NCBI GenBank assembly: GCA_022843545.1
Contig: JALHNL010000023.1
Span: 1 to 36,255 of the forward strand
DNA from: Phycisphaerales bacterium
Lineage (GTDB): Bacteria > Planctomycetota > Phycisphaerae > Phycisphaerales > UBA1924
Length of the DNA: 36,255 nucleotides
Reading direction: 5' to 3'
Part shown: positions 7,291-14,802 of the stretch, in pieces
How the letters are laid out: every line of letters starts with the position of its first letter
Position numbering within the stretch: the first letter of the stretch is position 1
Notes under the pieces: generated by a model
Databases searched by the model: none
Told to the model about the DNA's origin: nothing
Seen by the model: only the letters and a program-made list of their open reading frames with translations
Position numbers and translations under genes: made by a program

Positions 7291-7938
7291 TCAGACTTGG
7301 CGCGCCGCGCGACCCTCACGGCGGCGTGCGAACGCCAGCACCCCGGAGGCCGCCAAACCCAGGGACCATGCGCCGGGCGTGGGGATCATGAACGTAAAGA
7401 CCTGCGTCCCACCCTGGCTGAGGTTGGCGGGCCCGTCATGCCGGATCTCGGAGACGAAGGTGTAGGTGCCGGGCGAGAGCATGCCGGAGGCCTGCGGATA
7501 CTCAAAGGGCTGGTTGCCGTAGACGAAGGAGAAGACCGAGCCTGACGGGCCGGTAAGGCTCAGTTCGCTGCGACCGAGTTGCATGCCCAAGATCAGGGCG
7601 GTGAGGTCGAAGGGCGTGGGCTCGTCAACGGCGAACTGCACTTGGAACCGGGAGCGCGCGTCGCCGATCTGGATGTGGCCGCCGCTGCTGTGGGCCTGCT
7701 CGGCGTGGAGGATCACGTTGATGGGGTCGCTGGTCATGCGGGCGGTGGCCGGGGGTACGCCGATGTTGGACGACCAGGCGCTGAAGTTGGGAGCCTGATC
7801 TTCGGCGGTGCCCGCCTGCGTCCACGTCCAGAGCGTGCGCGACTGGGAGAGGAAGGTGACACCGGCGTGAGCGGCCGGGGCGTTGAAGCCCGCGACGCTC
7901 AAGGCCAAGGCGTACCACGCCACGTGTTTCGCCTTCAT
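7291..7938 (-). CDS. Secreted PEP-CTERM-type protein
   Basis: The 215-residue product has a signal peptide (MKAKHVAWYALALSVAGFNA, cleavage probably after AHA at about residue 25). A beta-rich exported domain follows, with no enzymatic motif recognised. The C-terminus has IPTPGAWSLGLAASGVLAFA followed by RRREGRAARQV, which fits the PEP-CTERM tripartite signal: a Pro-containing motif, a hydrophobic helix and a basic cluster. Such proteins are processed by an exosortase/EpsH system and are linked to extracellular polysaccharide; no exosortase is in this window. A clear AAGGAG Shine-Dalgarno 7 nt before ATG 7938 fixes the start. The gene lies upstream of polA on the same strand, but polA has its own promoter-like box. 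Confidence 0.8.
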   Translation of the reverse strand: MKAKHVAWYALALSVAGFNAPAAHAGVTFLSQSRTLWTWTQAGTAEDQAPNFSAWSSNIGVPPATARMTSDPINVILHAEQAHSSGGHIQIGDARSRFQVQFAVDEPTPFDLTALILGMQLGRSELSLTGPSGSVFSFVYGNQPFEYPQASGMLSPGTYTFVSEIRHDGPANLSQGGTQVFTFMIPTPGAWSLGLAASGVLAFARRREGRAARQV

Positions 7939-8135
7939 GGGCTGCTCCTTGCGTGAAGTTTGAGGACGGCGTGCCGGACGGACCGCCGGCCGGAGCGTGC
8001 GTCCACCATCACCATGGCGTGCTGAACGTGTGGGGTCAACAGGGGCGGCAGCGGAACGCGTTGGAATTCACCGGTTCCATGACGAATGGCGGCTTTCCTA
8101 TGGCCCAACCGGGGTGGAGAGGTTGCCGCTGGGGA

Positions 8136-9071
8136 TTAAGCCGGGCTCTTCACGCCCTGCATGATGCGGGCGAGGATGCTCGCGGTGGCGGCGCCGTTCT
8201 GAGAGGCGGCGCTGAGGGTGGCGCGGGGGATGACACGGTGGGCGCAGACGGGGACGAGGTTGGACGTGATGTCCTCGGGGATGACGTAGTCGCGCCCGGC
8301 GAGGAGGGCCGAGGCGCGGGCGGCCTGGGCCAGGGCGAGCGCGCCGCGCGGGCTGAGGCCCAGCAGCAGATCTTCGTGGGTGCGGGTGGCGCCGGCGATG
8401 GCGATGATGTACTGGATGAGGGACTTGTCGAGGCGGACGCGGTCGGTGGCTTCCTGCAGCGCGATGACCTCGTCGGCGTGCATGACGGGCTTGAGGCCGT
8501 GGAGGGGGCCCAGGGCGGGGCGGGTTTCGAGGACGCGGGCCTCGTCGGCGGGGGCGGGGTAGCCCAGCGTGATGCGCATGAGGAAGCGGTCGAGCTGGTT
8601 CTCGGGGAGGAGGTAGGTTCCCTCGAAGTCGCTGGGGTTCTGGGTGGCGACGAGCATGAAGGGCGGGGGCAGGCGGTGGGTCTGCGCGTCGACGGTGACG
8701 GAGGCCTCGTTCATGGCCTCCAGCAGCGCGGTCTGGGTGCGCGGGGTGGCGCGGTTGATCTCGTCGGCGAGGACGATGTTGGCGAAGATGGGCCCGGGCT
8801 TGAACTCGAACTGGCCGGTGTCGCGCTGGTAGATCGCGACGCCCAGGATGTCCGACGGGAGCAGGTCCGGGGTGAGCTGAAGGCGGGAGAAGGAGGCGTC
8901 GATGCTCTTGGCGAGGGCGGTGGCGAGCACCGTTTTGCCGACGCCCGGCACGTCCTCGATGAGGCAATGCCCGCGGGCGAGCAGGCAGCAGAGGAGGCGG
9001 TCGATGGCGGAGGCATTGCCCACGTACACCGAACTGATGTTCTTGCGGAGTTTGTCGAGGGCGTCAAGCAC
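8136..9071 (-). CDS. MoxR-family AAA+ ATPase
   Basis: MoxR ATPases act as chaperone-like remodelers, often activating partner proteins with von Willebrand A domains. From GTG 9071 the product has 311 residues. It shows Walker A VPGVGKTVLATALAK, then RLQLTPDLLPSDILG, Walker B NIVLADEINRATPRTQTALL, sensor 1 VATQNPSDFEGTY followed by LPENQLDRFLMR, and a C-terminal lid domain with GLSPRGALALAQAARA. The frame is open to 9122, but GTG 9071 lies 5 nt behind a TACCCT box and matches the family's usual N-terminus. The usual partners (DUF58 and VWA-domain genes) are absent on both sides within this window, so the target is unknown. It is divergent from the transaldolase gene. Confidence 0.9.
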   Translation of the reverse strand: MLDALDKLRKNISSVYVGNASAIDRLLCCLLARGHCLIEDVPGVGKTVLATALAKSIDASFSRLQLTPDLLPSDILGVAIYQRDTGQFEFKPGPIFANIVLADEINRATPRTQTALLEAMNEASVTVDAQTHRLPPPFMLVATQNPSDFEGTYLLPENQLDRFLMRITLGYPAPADEARVLETRPALGPLHGLKPVMHADEVIALQEATDRVRLDKSLIQYIIAIAGATRTHEDLLLGLSPRGALALAQAARASALLAGRDYVIPEDITSNLVPVCAHRVIPRATLSAASQNGAATASILARIMQGVKSPA

Positions 9072-9076
9072 GGCGG

Positions 9077-9082
9077 AGGGTA
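9077..9082 (-). promoter_or_regulatory. -10-like box TACCCT for the MoxR gene
   Basis: TACCCT on the minus strand ends 5 nt before GTG 9071. This decides the start over the upstream ATG at 9122 and predicts a leaderless mRNA. Confidence 0.45.
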
Positions 9083-9190
9083 GACGCGCGTGGGCCGGGT
9101 GACCGGCGCGCGACGCCGGCATCTGAGGCTTGGGCCGCCGCGGGCGTGGCGGCGGTCCGGACGGGCCCGGACGGGCATCGGGAAACTCAC

Positions 9191-9196
9191 TACACT
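9191..9196 (+). promoter_or_regulatory. -10-like box TACACT for the transaldolase gene
   Basis: TACACT ends 6 nt before ATG 9203 with no Shine-Dalgarno between them. The region 9083-9190 is shared with the divergent MoxR promoter. Confidence 0.5.
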
Positions 9197-9202
9197 GCGA
9201 CC

Positions 9203-9850
9203 ATGGACCTGTACATCGACACCGCGAATCTGGACGAGATCAAGCAGGCCGCCGACATGGGCGTGCTGGATGGCGTCACCACCAACCCCTCGCTGATCGC
9301 GAAGGAGAAGTACGACTACGTCAAGCGATTGACGGAGATCTGCGCGATCGTGAAGGGCCCGGTTTCGGCGGAGGTGATCTCCACGGAATACGCGGGGATG
9401 ATGGAGGAGGGGCGCAAGCACGCCAAGATCGCGCCCAACATCGTGGTGAAGCTGCCCAGCACCATCGATGGGCTGCGGGCGTGCAAGACCTTCAGCGACG
9501 AGGGGATCAAGACGAACCTGACGCTGTGCTTCCAGCCCTTGCAGGCGCTGATGGTGGCCAAGGCGGGTGCGTTCCTGGTGTCGCCGTTCATCGGGCGGCT
9601 TGACGACGTGGCCGAGGACGGGATGGACCTGATCCGGAAGATCCGGGCGATCTACGACAACTACGGGTACAAGACGAAGATCCTGGCGGCGAGCGTGCGG
9701 CACCCCAAGCACATGGTGGAGTGCGCCCTGGCCGGGGCCGATGTGGCGACGGTGCCGTTCTCGGTGATCAAGCAGATGATGGGCCACCCGCTCACCGACG
9801 TGGGGCTCAAGAAGTTCCTGGAAGACTACAAGAAGGCGTTCGGCGGCTGA
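9203..9850 (+). CDS. tal: Transaldolase / fructose-6-phosphate aldolase (small MipB/TalC type)
   Basis: The 215-residue product is the short-form transaldolase. It transfers a dihydroxyacetone unit between sugar phosphates in the non-oxidative pentose phosphate pathway, or cleaves fructose 6-phosphate in the FSA subgroup. The sequence shows MDLYIDTANLDEIKQA and DGVTTNPSLIAKE at the N-terminus, NIVVKLPST with the Schiff-base Lys at about residue 85, then GIKTNLTLCFQPLQALMVAKAG and SPFIGRLDD, and a C-terminal VPFSVIKQMMGHPLTD. Length is typical (about 215-220). Sequence alone does not separate transaldolase from FSA activity here; transaldolase is more likely for a housekeeping gene. It precedes rbfA by 52 bp, and rbfA has its own box. 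Confidence 0.92.
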   Translation: MDLYIDTANLDEIKQAADMGVLDGVTTNPSLIAKEKYDYVKRLTEICAIVKGPVSAEVISTEYAGMMEEGRKHAKIAPNIVVKLPSTIDGLRACKTFSDEGIKTNLTLCFQPLQALMVAKAGAFLVSPFIGRLDDVAEDGMDLIRKIRAIYDNYGYKTKILAASVRHPKHMVECALAGADVATVPFSVIKQMMGHPLTDVGLKKFLEDYKKAFGG

Positions 9851-9888
9851 GCCATGGGGGGCTCCGGGGGCGCGGCCGGCGGGCGTCC

Positions 9889-9894
9889 TACCCT
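9889..9894 (+). promoter_or_regulatory. -10-like box TACCCT for rbfA
   Basis: TACCCT ends 8 nt before ATG 9903, giving a leader of at most a few nucleotides. Confidence 0.45.
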
Positions 9895-9902
9895 TGGGGT
9901 TC

Positions 9903-10358
9903 ATGCGCAGCCACCACCGGGAACACCTTCAGGCCGACCTTCGCGAGGCGATTCAGTCCCTGCTCACGCGCGGGCTGAACGATCCGCGCCTTGACGGCGC
10001 GATGTGCACGATCACGCGGCTGGAGCTTTCTCAGGACCTTCGCAACGCGACGGTGAACCTGTCGGTGCTGCCGGACAAGGTGCAGAAGCGGGCGTTTGCG
10101 GCCGTGAAGCACGCCGAGCCGCACATCCGCCGGCAGGTCGCGGGCAAGCTCGACCTGCACACGCCTCCGCTTCTGGCGTTTGTTCTGGACCAGAGCGGGA
10201 AGCGTCAGGCGGCCTCGCTGGAAGCGCTGGCGAAGGTGGCGGAAGAGCGTGAGAAGCTGGGTCGTGCGGCTCCGGAGGGGGAATCCGGTCAAACGGGGCT
10301 TGCTTCTCACCCGAGTTTGGGGAATCCTTCGGATACGCCCGCGGGTCCCCAGGTATGA
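9903..10358 (+). CDS. rbfA: 30S ribosome-binding factor A
   Basis: RbfA binds the immature 30S subunit near the 16S rRNA 5' helix and helps its maturation. The 151-residue product has the single KH-like domain of the family: HREHLQADLREAIQSLL, NDPRLDGAMCTITRLELSQD, ATVNLSVLPD, HAEPHIRRQVAGKLDLHTPP and LLAFVLDQS. A variable tail follows that is predicted to be disordered. Its TGA overlaps the ATG of the next gene (10355-10358, ATGA), so translation of the downstream gene is probably coupled. The usual neighbours infB, nusA and truB are not here. Confidence 0.88.
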   Translation: MRSHHREHLQADLREAIQSLLTRGLNDPRLDGAMCTITRLELSQDLRNATVNLSVLPDKVQKRAFAAVKHAEPHIRRQVAGKLDLHTPPLLAFVLDQSGKRQAASLEALAKVAEEREKLGRAAPEGESGQTGLASHPSLGNPSDTPAGPQV

Positions 10359-11155
10359 CTACGACCGATCGTGCCAAGCCGCTGTACGCCCTGATTGCGA
10401 AGCTGAAGGCGCGGCGCCCTGCCGGGCCGCGCGGCGAGGCGGCGCATGCGCTGGCCTCGCAGATCGAGGCCAAGCCGATGGACCCGGATCCGCTGGCGTG
10501 CCCGATCGAGCGGTGCTTTCATGGCGACGGGGTGCTGCGCGAGTTCGTGCGGTCGTACCTGATGTGGGAGACGACGGCGGCGAAGGCGGAGGCGGCTCTG
10601 TCGCGGATCGCGGCGAGCGTGGTGGACATCAACGAACTGCGGGTGTGCCTGCCCGATGAGATCGGCGCGCTGCTGGGCGGTGGCTACCCGAAGGTGGACG
10701 AGCGCGTGCACCGGCTGAAGGCGTCGCTGGGCGACATCTACAAGCGGGAGCACTGCCTGAGGCTGGCGCACCTTCGCGAGAAGCCCAAGCGCGACGCGCG
10801 GACGTACCTGGAGCAGATCGCGAGCGTTCCGACCTTTGTGCCCGCGCGGACCGCGCTGGTGGCGCTGGAGGCGCACGCCTTTCCGCTGGACCAGCGGATG
10901 TACGCCAAGCTCGAGGACGCGGCGGTTCTGGACGGTGAGCGGACGGTGGAGGAAGCCGCCGCGTGGCTTGAGCGCACGCTGAAGGCGGGCGAGGCGCTGG
11001 AGGCGTTCAGCCTGATCCAGTCGTGGGCGGACGCGCCGTCGGCGAAGAGCCCGGCGAAGAAGGCGGCGAAGGTCACCAAGAAGAAGGGGAACCCGGCGGG
11101 GGCGGGGCGCTCGAAGCGTCCGGCCCGGCCCGCGCGTTCCCGCAAGAAAGGCTGA
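10355..11155 (+). CDS. Degenerate HhH-GPD-like protein with Lys-rich tail
   Basis: The 266-residue product resembles the endonuclease III / HhH-GPD fold but has lost recognisable catalysis. Residues about 90-195 follow the fold's order: a helical core, KRDARTYLEQIASVPTF where the helix-hairpin-helix would be, and ALEAHAFPLDQRMYAKL where Nth has its VDTHVxRV segment. The Asp of PLDQRM could match the conserved Asp, but there is no Lys in the hairpin and no FeS cysteine cluster. The C-terminal 45 residues are rich in Lys, Arg, Ala and Pro and are likely to bind nucleic acid. The ATG overlaps the rbfA stop, and yebC follows after 11 bp, so the three probably form an operon. The assignment rests on pattern reading; a role in RNA or ribosome binding is only an inference. 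Confidence 0.7.
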   Translation: MTTTDRAKPLYALIAKLKARRPAGPRGEAAHALASQIEAKPMDPDPLACPIERCFHGDGVLREFVRSYLMWETTAAKAEAALSRIAASVVDINELRVCLPDEIGALLGGGYPKVDERVHRLKASLGDIYKREHCLRLAHLREKPKRDARTYLEQIASVPTFVPARTALVALEAHAFPLDQRMYAKLEDAAVLDGERTVEEAAAWLERTLKAGEALEAFSLIQSWADAPSAKSPAKKAAKVTKKKGNPAGAGRSKRPARPARSRKKG

Positions 11156-11166
11156 GAGCCCGCGAC

Positions 11167-11919
11167 ATGGCCGGTCACAACAAGTGGAGCAAGGTGAAGC
11201 ACCGCAAGGCGGTGGTGGACAAGCGCAAGGGCAAGGCGCTGAGCATGTGCTCGCGGATGATCATCTCCGCGGTGAGGCAGCACGGGCCGGACCCGGCGTT
11301 CAACTCGCTGCTGCGGGCCGCGCTGGATGAGGCGCGGTATCACAACGTGCCCAACGACAACATCGAGCGGGCCATCAAGAAGGGCGCGGGCGCGGGCGAG
11401 GGCGACAGCTTCGAGCACGTGCGCTACGAGGGCTACGGCCCCGGCGGCGCGGCGGTGATCGTCGACGCGCTGACCGACAACCGCACCCGCACCGCGGCGA
11501 ACGTCCGGAACATCTTCAACGAGCACGGCGGGCGGATGGGCACCACGGGCTCGGTGGCCCACCAGTTCGAGCACAAGGGGCGGATCGTGATCGCCGCGCC
11601 GGCGAGCGCCGAGGACGCGGTGCTGGAGGCGGCGCTCGCGGCGGGGGCGGAGGACGTGCGACCGGGGGATGAGGCGGGGGCGTGGACGGTCTTGACCGCG
11701 CCGCAGGACTTTTTGAACGTGCGCAAGGCGCTGGACGAGGCGAAGTTCAAGATCGCCGAGGGCGAACTGGACATGATCCCGACGCTGACGGTGGTCGTGA
11801 ACGGCCAGGTGGCGAAGGACTTCGTGGAGTTCGTGGACGAACTCGAGGACGACGAGGATGTGAAGAAGGTGTACTCCAACGCGGACATCCCGGAGGCGGA
11901 ATTGGCGGGGATGGAGTAA
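11167..11919 (+). CDS. yebC: YebC/PmpR family translation or transcription factor
   Basis: The 250-residue product matches the family along its whole length (usual length about 240-250). It starts MAGHNKWSKVKHRKAVVDKR and contains NVPNDNIERAIKKGAG, YEGYGPGGAAVIVDALTDNR with RTAANVRNIFNEHGG, and the C-terminal TVVVNGQVAKDFVEFVDELED. The family was first described as DNA-binding regulators; more recent work supports a role on ribosomes at difficult proline stretches. The start at 11167 is fixed by the highly conserved MAGHNKW N-terminus. It is the last gene of the rbfA group; 266 bp without a convincing gene separate it from trpS. Confidence 0.96.
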   Translation: MAGHNKWSKVKHRKAVVDKRKGKALSMCSRMIISAVRQHGPDPAFNSLLRAALDEARYHNVPNDNIERAIKKGAGAGEGDSFEHVRYEGYGPGGAAVIVDALTDNRTRTAANVRNIFNEHGGRMGTTGSVAHQFEHKGRIVIAAPASAEDAVLEAALAAGAEDVRPGDEAGAWTVLTAPQDFLNVRKALDEAKFKIAEGELDMIPTLTVVVNGQVAKDFVEFVDELEDDEDVKKVYSNADIPEAELAGME

Positions 11920-12174
11920 GCGCGGACGTGGTGGGATGGGGCGGGAAGAAAGAGCAACCGCGAAGGGCTCGAAGAGACGTGAAGGCAGGGGGAGCGGTTG
12001 GCGCCGCGGGGCGCGGGGATCGGGACCCGGCGGAAGTAGATGCGTCAGTTTGGAGTCGGCGTGGCTCGGACGCTGGTGGTGTGCTGGAGGGCATCCCGGG
12101 CGGGACGCCTGGGCCACCGATGTTCTGAGACTTTGCCCTGGCGTGCTTTGCGGTTGCCTTTGCGCGGTGATTGC

Positions 12175-12180
12175 TAGAGT
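12175..12180 (+). promoter_or_regulatory. Promoter-like sequence for trpS (TAGAGT, possible TTGCCT)
   Basis: TAGAGT ends 5 nt before ATG 12186. A possible -35, TTGCCT, is at 12154-12159 with a short 15-bp spacer. No Shine-Dalgarno is present. Confidence 0.4.
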
Positions 12181-12185
12181 TGGCC

Positions 12186-13190
12186 ATGTCCAGACCCAAG
12201 CGTTTTCTTTCCGGCGTGCAGCCCTCGGGCGCGCTGCACCTGGGGAACTATTTCGGCGCGATCCGCGAGCACATCCGCCTGCAGGAGCAGGGCGAGGCGT
12301 TCTACTTCATCGCGGACTATCACGCGCTGACGACCATCCGCACCCTGCCCGACGGGGCGGACCGCAAGGCCCCCGCGGCGGACCTGAAGCAGTACATCTT
12401 CGACGTGGCGGTGACGTACCTGGCCTGCGGGCTTGACCCGTCGCGGGCGGTGCTGTTCCGCCAGAGCGATGTGCCGGAGGTGTGCGAACTGACGTGGCTG
12501 CTCATGACCGTCACGCCCATGGCCGACCTGGAGAACGCGACGAGCTATCGCGACAAGATCGAGCGCGGGAAGGCGGCGGACGCGGGGCTGTTCACGTACC
12601 CGGTGCTGATGGCGGCGGACATCCTGGCGCAGGACGCGGACGTGGTGCCCGTGGGCAAGGACCAGAAGCAGCACGTGGAGATGACGCGCGACTTCGCCAG
12701 CAAGTTCAACCGCGCGTTCAAGAGCGAGGTGTTCAAACTGCCCGAGCACAAGTTCGGCGAGGCGCCGTACGTCCCCGGGACCGACGGGGCCAAGATGAGC
12801 AAGTCGTACGGCAACTCCATCGGCATCTTTGACGAGGGCAAGCCGCTGGAGAAGGCGGTGATGGGCATCAAGACCGACTCGCTGCCGCTTGAGGCTCCCA
12901 AGAACCCCGACACCTGCACGGTCTTCACGCTGTACAAACTCATGGCCACCCCGGCGGAGCAGGACGCCCTGGCGGCGAAGTACCGCGCGGGGGGCATGGG
13001 CTACGGCGTGGCGAAGCAGGCCCTGCTCGCGAAGATCAACGAGTACTTCGCGCCGATGCGTGAGAAGCGCAAGGCCTTGATGGCCGACCCGGGCGAGGTC
13101 CACCGAGTGCTGAAGGACGGGGCGGAGAAGGCGCGGGCCAACACGCGGGCGGTTCTGGACCGCGCGAGGCGGGCGTGCGGGCTGGCGTGA
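12186..13190 (+). CDS. trpS: Tryptophanyl-tRNA synthetase
   Basis: TrpS charges tRNA-Trp with tryptophan. The 334-residue product is a class I synthetase of normal length. It shows the HIGH-type signature in SGVQPSGALHLGNYFGAI, the TrpRS features FYFIADYHALT and ATSYRDKI, a tryptophan-pocket region GLFTYPVLMAADILAQDAD and VPVGKDQKQHVEMTRD, and KMSKSYGNS as the KMSKS loop. The ATG at 12186 was chosen because the conserved fold starts immediately after it; an in-frame TTG at 12171 is less likely and would place the start upstream of the -10-like box. No T-box or leader peptide is possible if transcription starts at the ATG. Confidence 0.97.
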   Translation: MSRPKRFLSGVQPSGALHLGNYFGAIREHIRLQEQGEAFYFIADYHALTTIRTLPDGADRKAPAADLKQYIFDVAVTYLACGLDPSRAVLFRQSDVPEVCELTWLLMTVTPMADLENATSYRDKIERGKAADAGLFTYPVLMAADILAQDADVVPVGKDQKQHVEMTRDFASKFNRAFKSEVFKLPEHKFGEAPYVPGTDGAKMSKSYGNSIGIFDEGKPLEKAVMGIKTDSLPLEAPKNPDTCTVFTLYKLMATPAEQDALAAKYRAGGMGYGVAKQALLAKINEYFAPMREKRKALMADPGEVHRVLKDGAEKARANTRAVLDRARRACGLA

Positions 13191-13214
13191 TGGCCGGTGG
13201 CCTGAGGGTTCCGG

Positions 13215-14714
13215 TCAGTCGCTGGGCCCGGCGCGGCGCGGCGTGCGAACAGGCTGCCACGCGGGGCCCTGGAACTGGGTGATGGTGTACTCGCGATGCG
13301 AGACGAGCACGGCCTCGCCCGGCCCGGGCGACCAGCCGGCGCGGGTGTCGTACAGGATGAACGCCCCGGGGACGGGCTCGGCGATGCGATCGCCCGAGTC
13401 GGTGAGGGGCCCGGCCCAGCGCCCGGTGCGGAGCATGAACCTCGAGCGGTCCGACAGCCCGAGCCCCGCGCTGTAGATCGGCGTGGCCCCGGCGCGCTGG
13501 GCAAACTCGATGACGCGCTCCCAGCGCTCGCTGGCGGGGCCGTGGATGGTGAGGGGAAGAGCCGACAGAAGGCCGGCGATGCCGATCGCCACGACGGCGG
13601 CGAGGCGCACCGAATATCGGCGGATGGTGGCGACCCACGGCGGGGCGGCATGGTGGATCCACATCGCCGAGGCGACCGCCCAGACGGTGAAGCAGGGCAG
13701 GATGTAGCGGGGGCGTTTGTCAGCAAAGGCGGAGCACAGGGCGAGCCACGTCAGGCCGAAGGCGACGGCGAGCCACACGCCCGCGCGGGGCCCGGGCTCG
13801 CGGAACCGGCCGCGGAAAAGGGCCAGCGCCGCGAGGATGGCGGTGATCATCCACGGCCAGTAGCTTTGGAGAAGTTCGAGGATGTAGAAGAGGGGCGAGG
13901 CGGAACCCTCGGCGAGGTTGTCGAGCTTGCCCTGGGCGCGGTCGACGACTTGGCGCCCGAAGTGCTCGTCGAGGAAAACCGGCCCCCAATGGGCGTAGGC
14001 GGCGGCGTACCAGGCGAGCGGGGCGAGCACGCCCAGCGCCACGCCCGCGAGCAGCCAGCCCACCAGCGGCTTGCGCCCGATGATCACCAGCCACACCGCC
14101 AGCAGCGGCGCGGCCATGAGCGCGACGAGCGGTTTGCAGAGCAGCCCCAGGCCAAGCACCGCGCCGGCGGCGAGGGCGAGTCTGGGTCGGGGCGGCTTTG
14201 CGTCGCGCGGGCGGGCGGCGAGGACGACGAGCAGGATGGCGGCCTGGATGAACAGCAGTTGCCAGAGGTCAAGCGAGATGGAGCGTGCCTCGCGCACCAG
14301 CGGCAGCGTGGTGGCGGCGATGAGCCCCGCGGTGAGGGCGAGGCCGCGCGTGCCCAGGGCCCGGGCCGTGAGCGTGGTGAGCAGGATGACCCCCAGCAGC
14401 ACGGCGACCATGGGCGCGCGCGTGGCCCACATGCTGCGCCCGGCCGATTGAAGGGTCAGCCCGTGGACGAGCAGGGGCAGCGGCGGCTTGTTGAAGTAGG
14501 GCAGGCGTGGGTCGCCCGCGGGCCCGTGGGCCTCGGTGAGGGCGTAGAAGCCCGAGAGGTCGCCGTTGAAGATGCGGTTCCAGGACTCGTAACCGATGGC
14601 GGCGTAGCGCCCGGTGTCCACGCGCCAGTCGCCCTGGTTGATCTTGGGAAGACTGATGCACAGCGTCACCAGCGAGGGCAGCCACCACCACGCTGTCTGC
14701 ATGACGCGACGCAT
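13215..14714 (-). CDS. ArnT/PMT-like integral membrane glycosyltransferase
   Basis: From ATG 14714 the protein has 499 residues. After the first membrane helix (WWWLPSLVTLCISLP) comes a periplasmic loop with WRVDTGRYAAIGYESW and then LPYFNKPPLPLLVHGLT, the acidic plus KPPL pattern typical of ArnT and related lipid-linked sugar transferases. About ten further hydrophobic segments follow to about residue 370, and a C-terminal soluble domain of about 130 residues. Family members transfer a sugar from a polyprenyl-phosphate donor to lipid A or proteins at the outer face of the inner membrane; acceptor and sugar are unknown here. The start is preceded by TATCAT with a 7-nt gap. It is convergent with trpS and divergent from rarA. 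Confidence 0.85.
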   Translation of the reverse strand: MRRVMQTAWWWLPSLVTLCISLPKINQGDWRVDTGRYAAIGYESWNRIFNGDLSGFYALTEAHGPAGDPRLPYFNKPPLPLLVHGLTLQSAGRSMWATRAPMVAVLLGVILLTTLTARALGTRGLALTAGLIAATTLPLVREARSISLDLWQLLFIQAAILLVVLAARPRDAKPPRPRLALAAGAVLGLGLLCKPLVALMAAPLLAVWLVIIGRKPLVGWLLAGVALGVLAPLAWYAAAYAHWGPVFLDEHFGRQVVDRAQGKLDNLAEGSASPLFYILELLQSYWPWMITAILAALALFRGRFREPGPRAGVWLAVAFGLTWLALCSAFADKRPRYILPCFTVWAVASAMWIHHAAPPWVATIRRYSVRLAAVVAIGIAGLLSALPLTIHGPASERWERVIEFAQRAGATPIYSAGLGLSDRSRFMLRTGRWAGPLTDSGDRIAEPVPGAFILYDTRAGWSPGPGEAVLVSHREYTITQFQGPAWQPVRTPRRAGPSD

Positions 14715-14721
14715 CGGCGGG

Positions 14722-14727
14722 ATGATA
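14722..14727 (-). promoter_or_regulatory. -10-like box TATCAT for the glycosyltransferase gene
   Basis: TATCAT on the minus strand ends 7 nt before ATG 14714 and argues against the upstream start at 14762. Confidence 0.45.
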
Positions 14728-14790
14728 CCGAGAGGCCGAGCGGGCCGGATCGTCGTGAACACCCCGCGTGCGGCCGGGGCGTCGCGGCTC

Positions 14791-14796
14791 TACCCT
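14791..14796 (+). promoter_or_regulatory. -10-like box TACCCT for rarA
   Basis: TACCCT ends 6 nt before ATG 14803. No Shine-Dalgarno lies between. Confidence 0.5.
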
Positions 14797-14802
14797 TGCT
14801 TC

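Noticed and set aside
11747-12199. Minus-strand frame between yebC and trpS
   Set aside because: Its N-terminal part lies in the gap, but the rest is Pro/Ser/Arg-rich antisense of yebC. No Shine-Dalgarno or -10-like box supports it. The 266-bp gap holds nothing else that I can identify.
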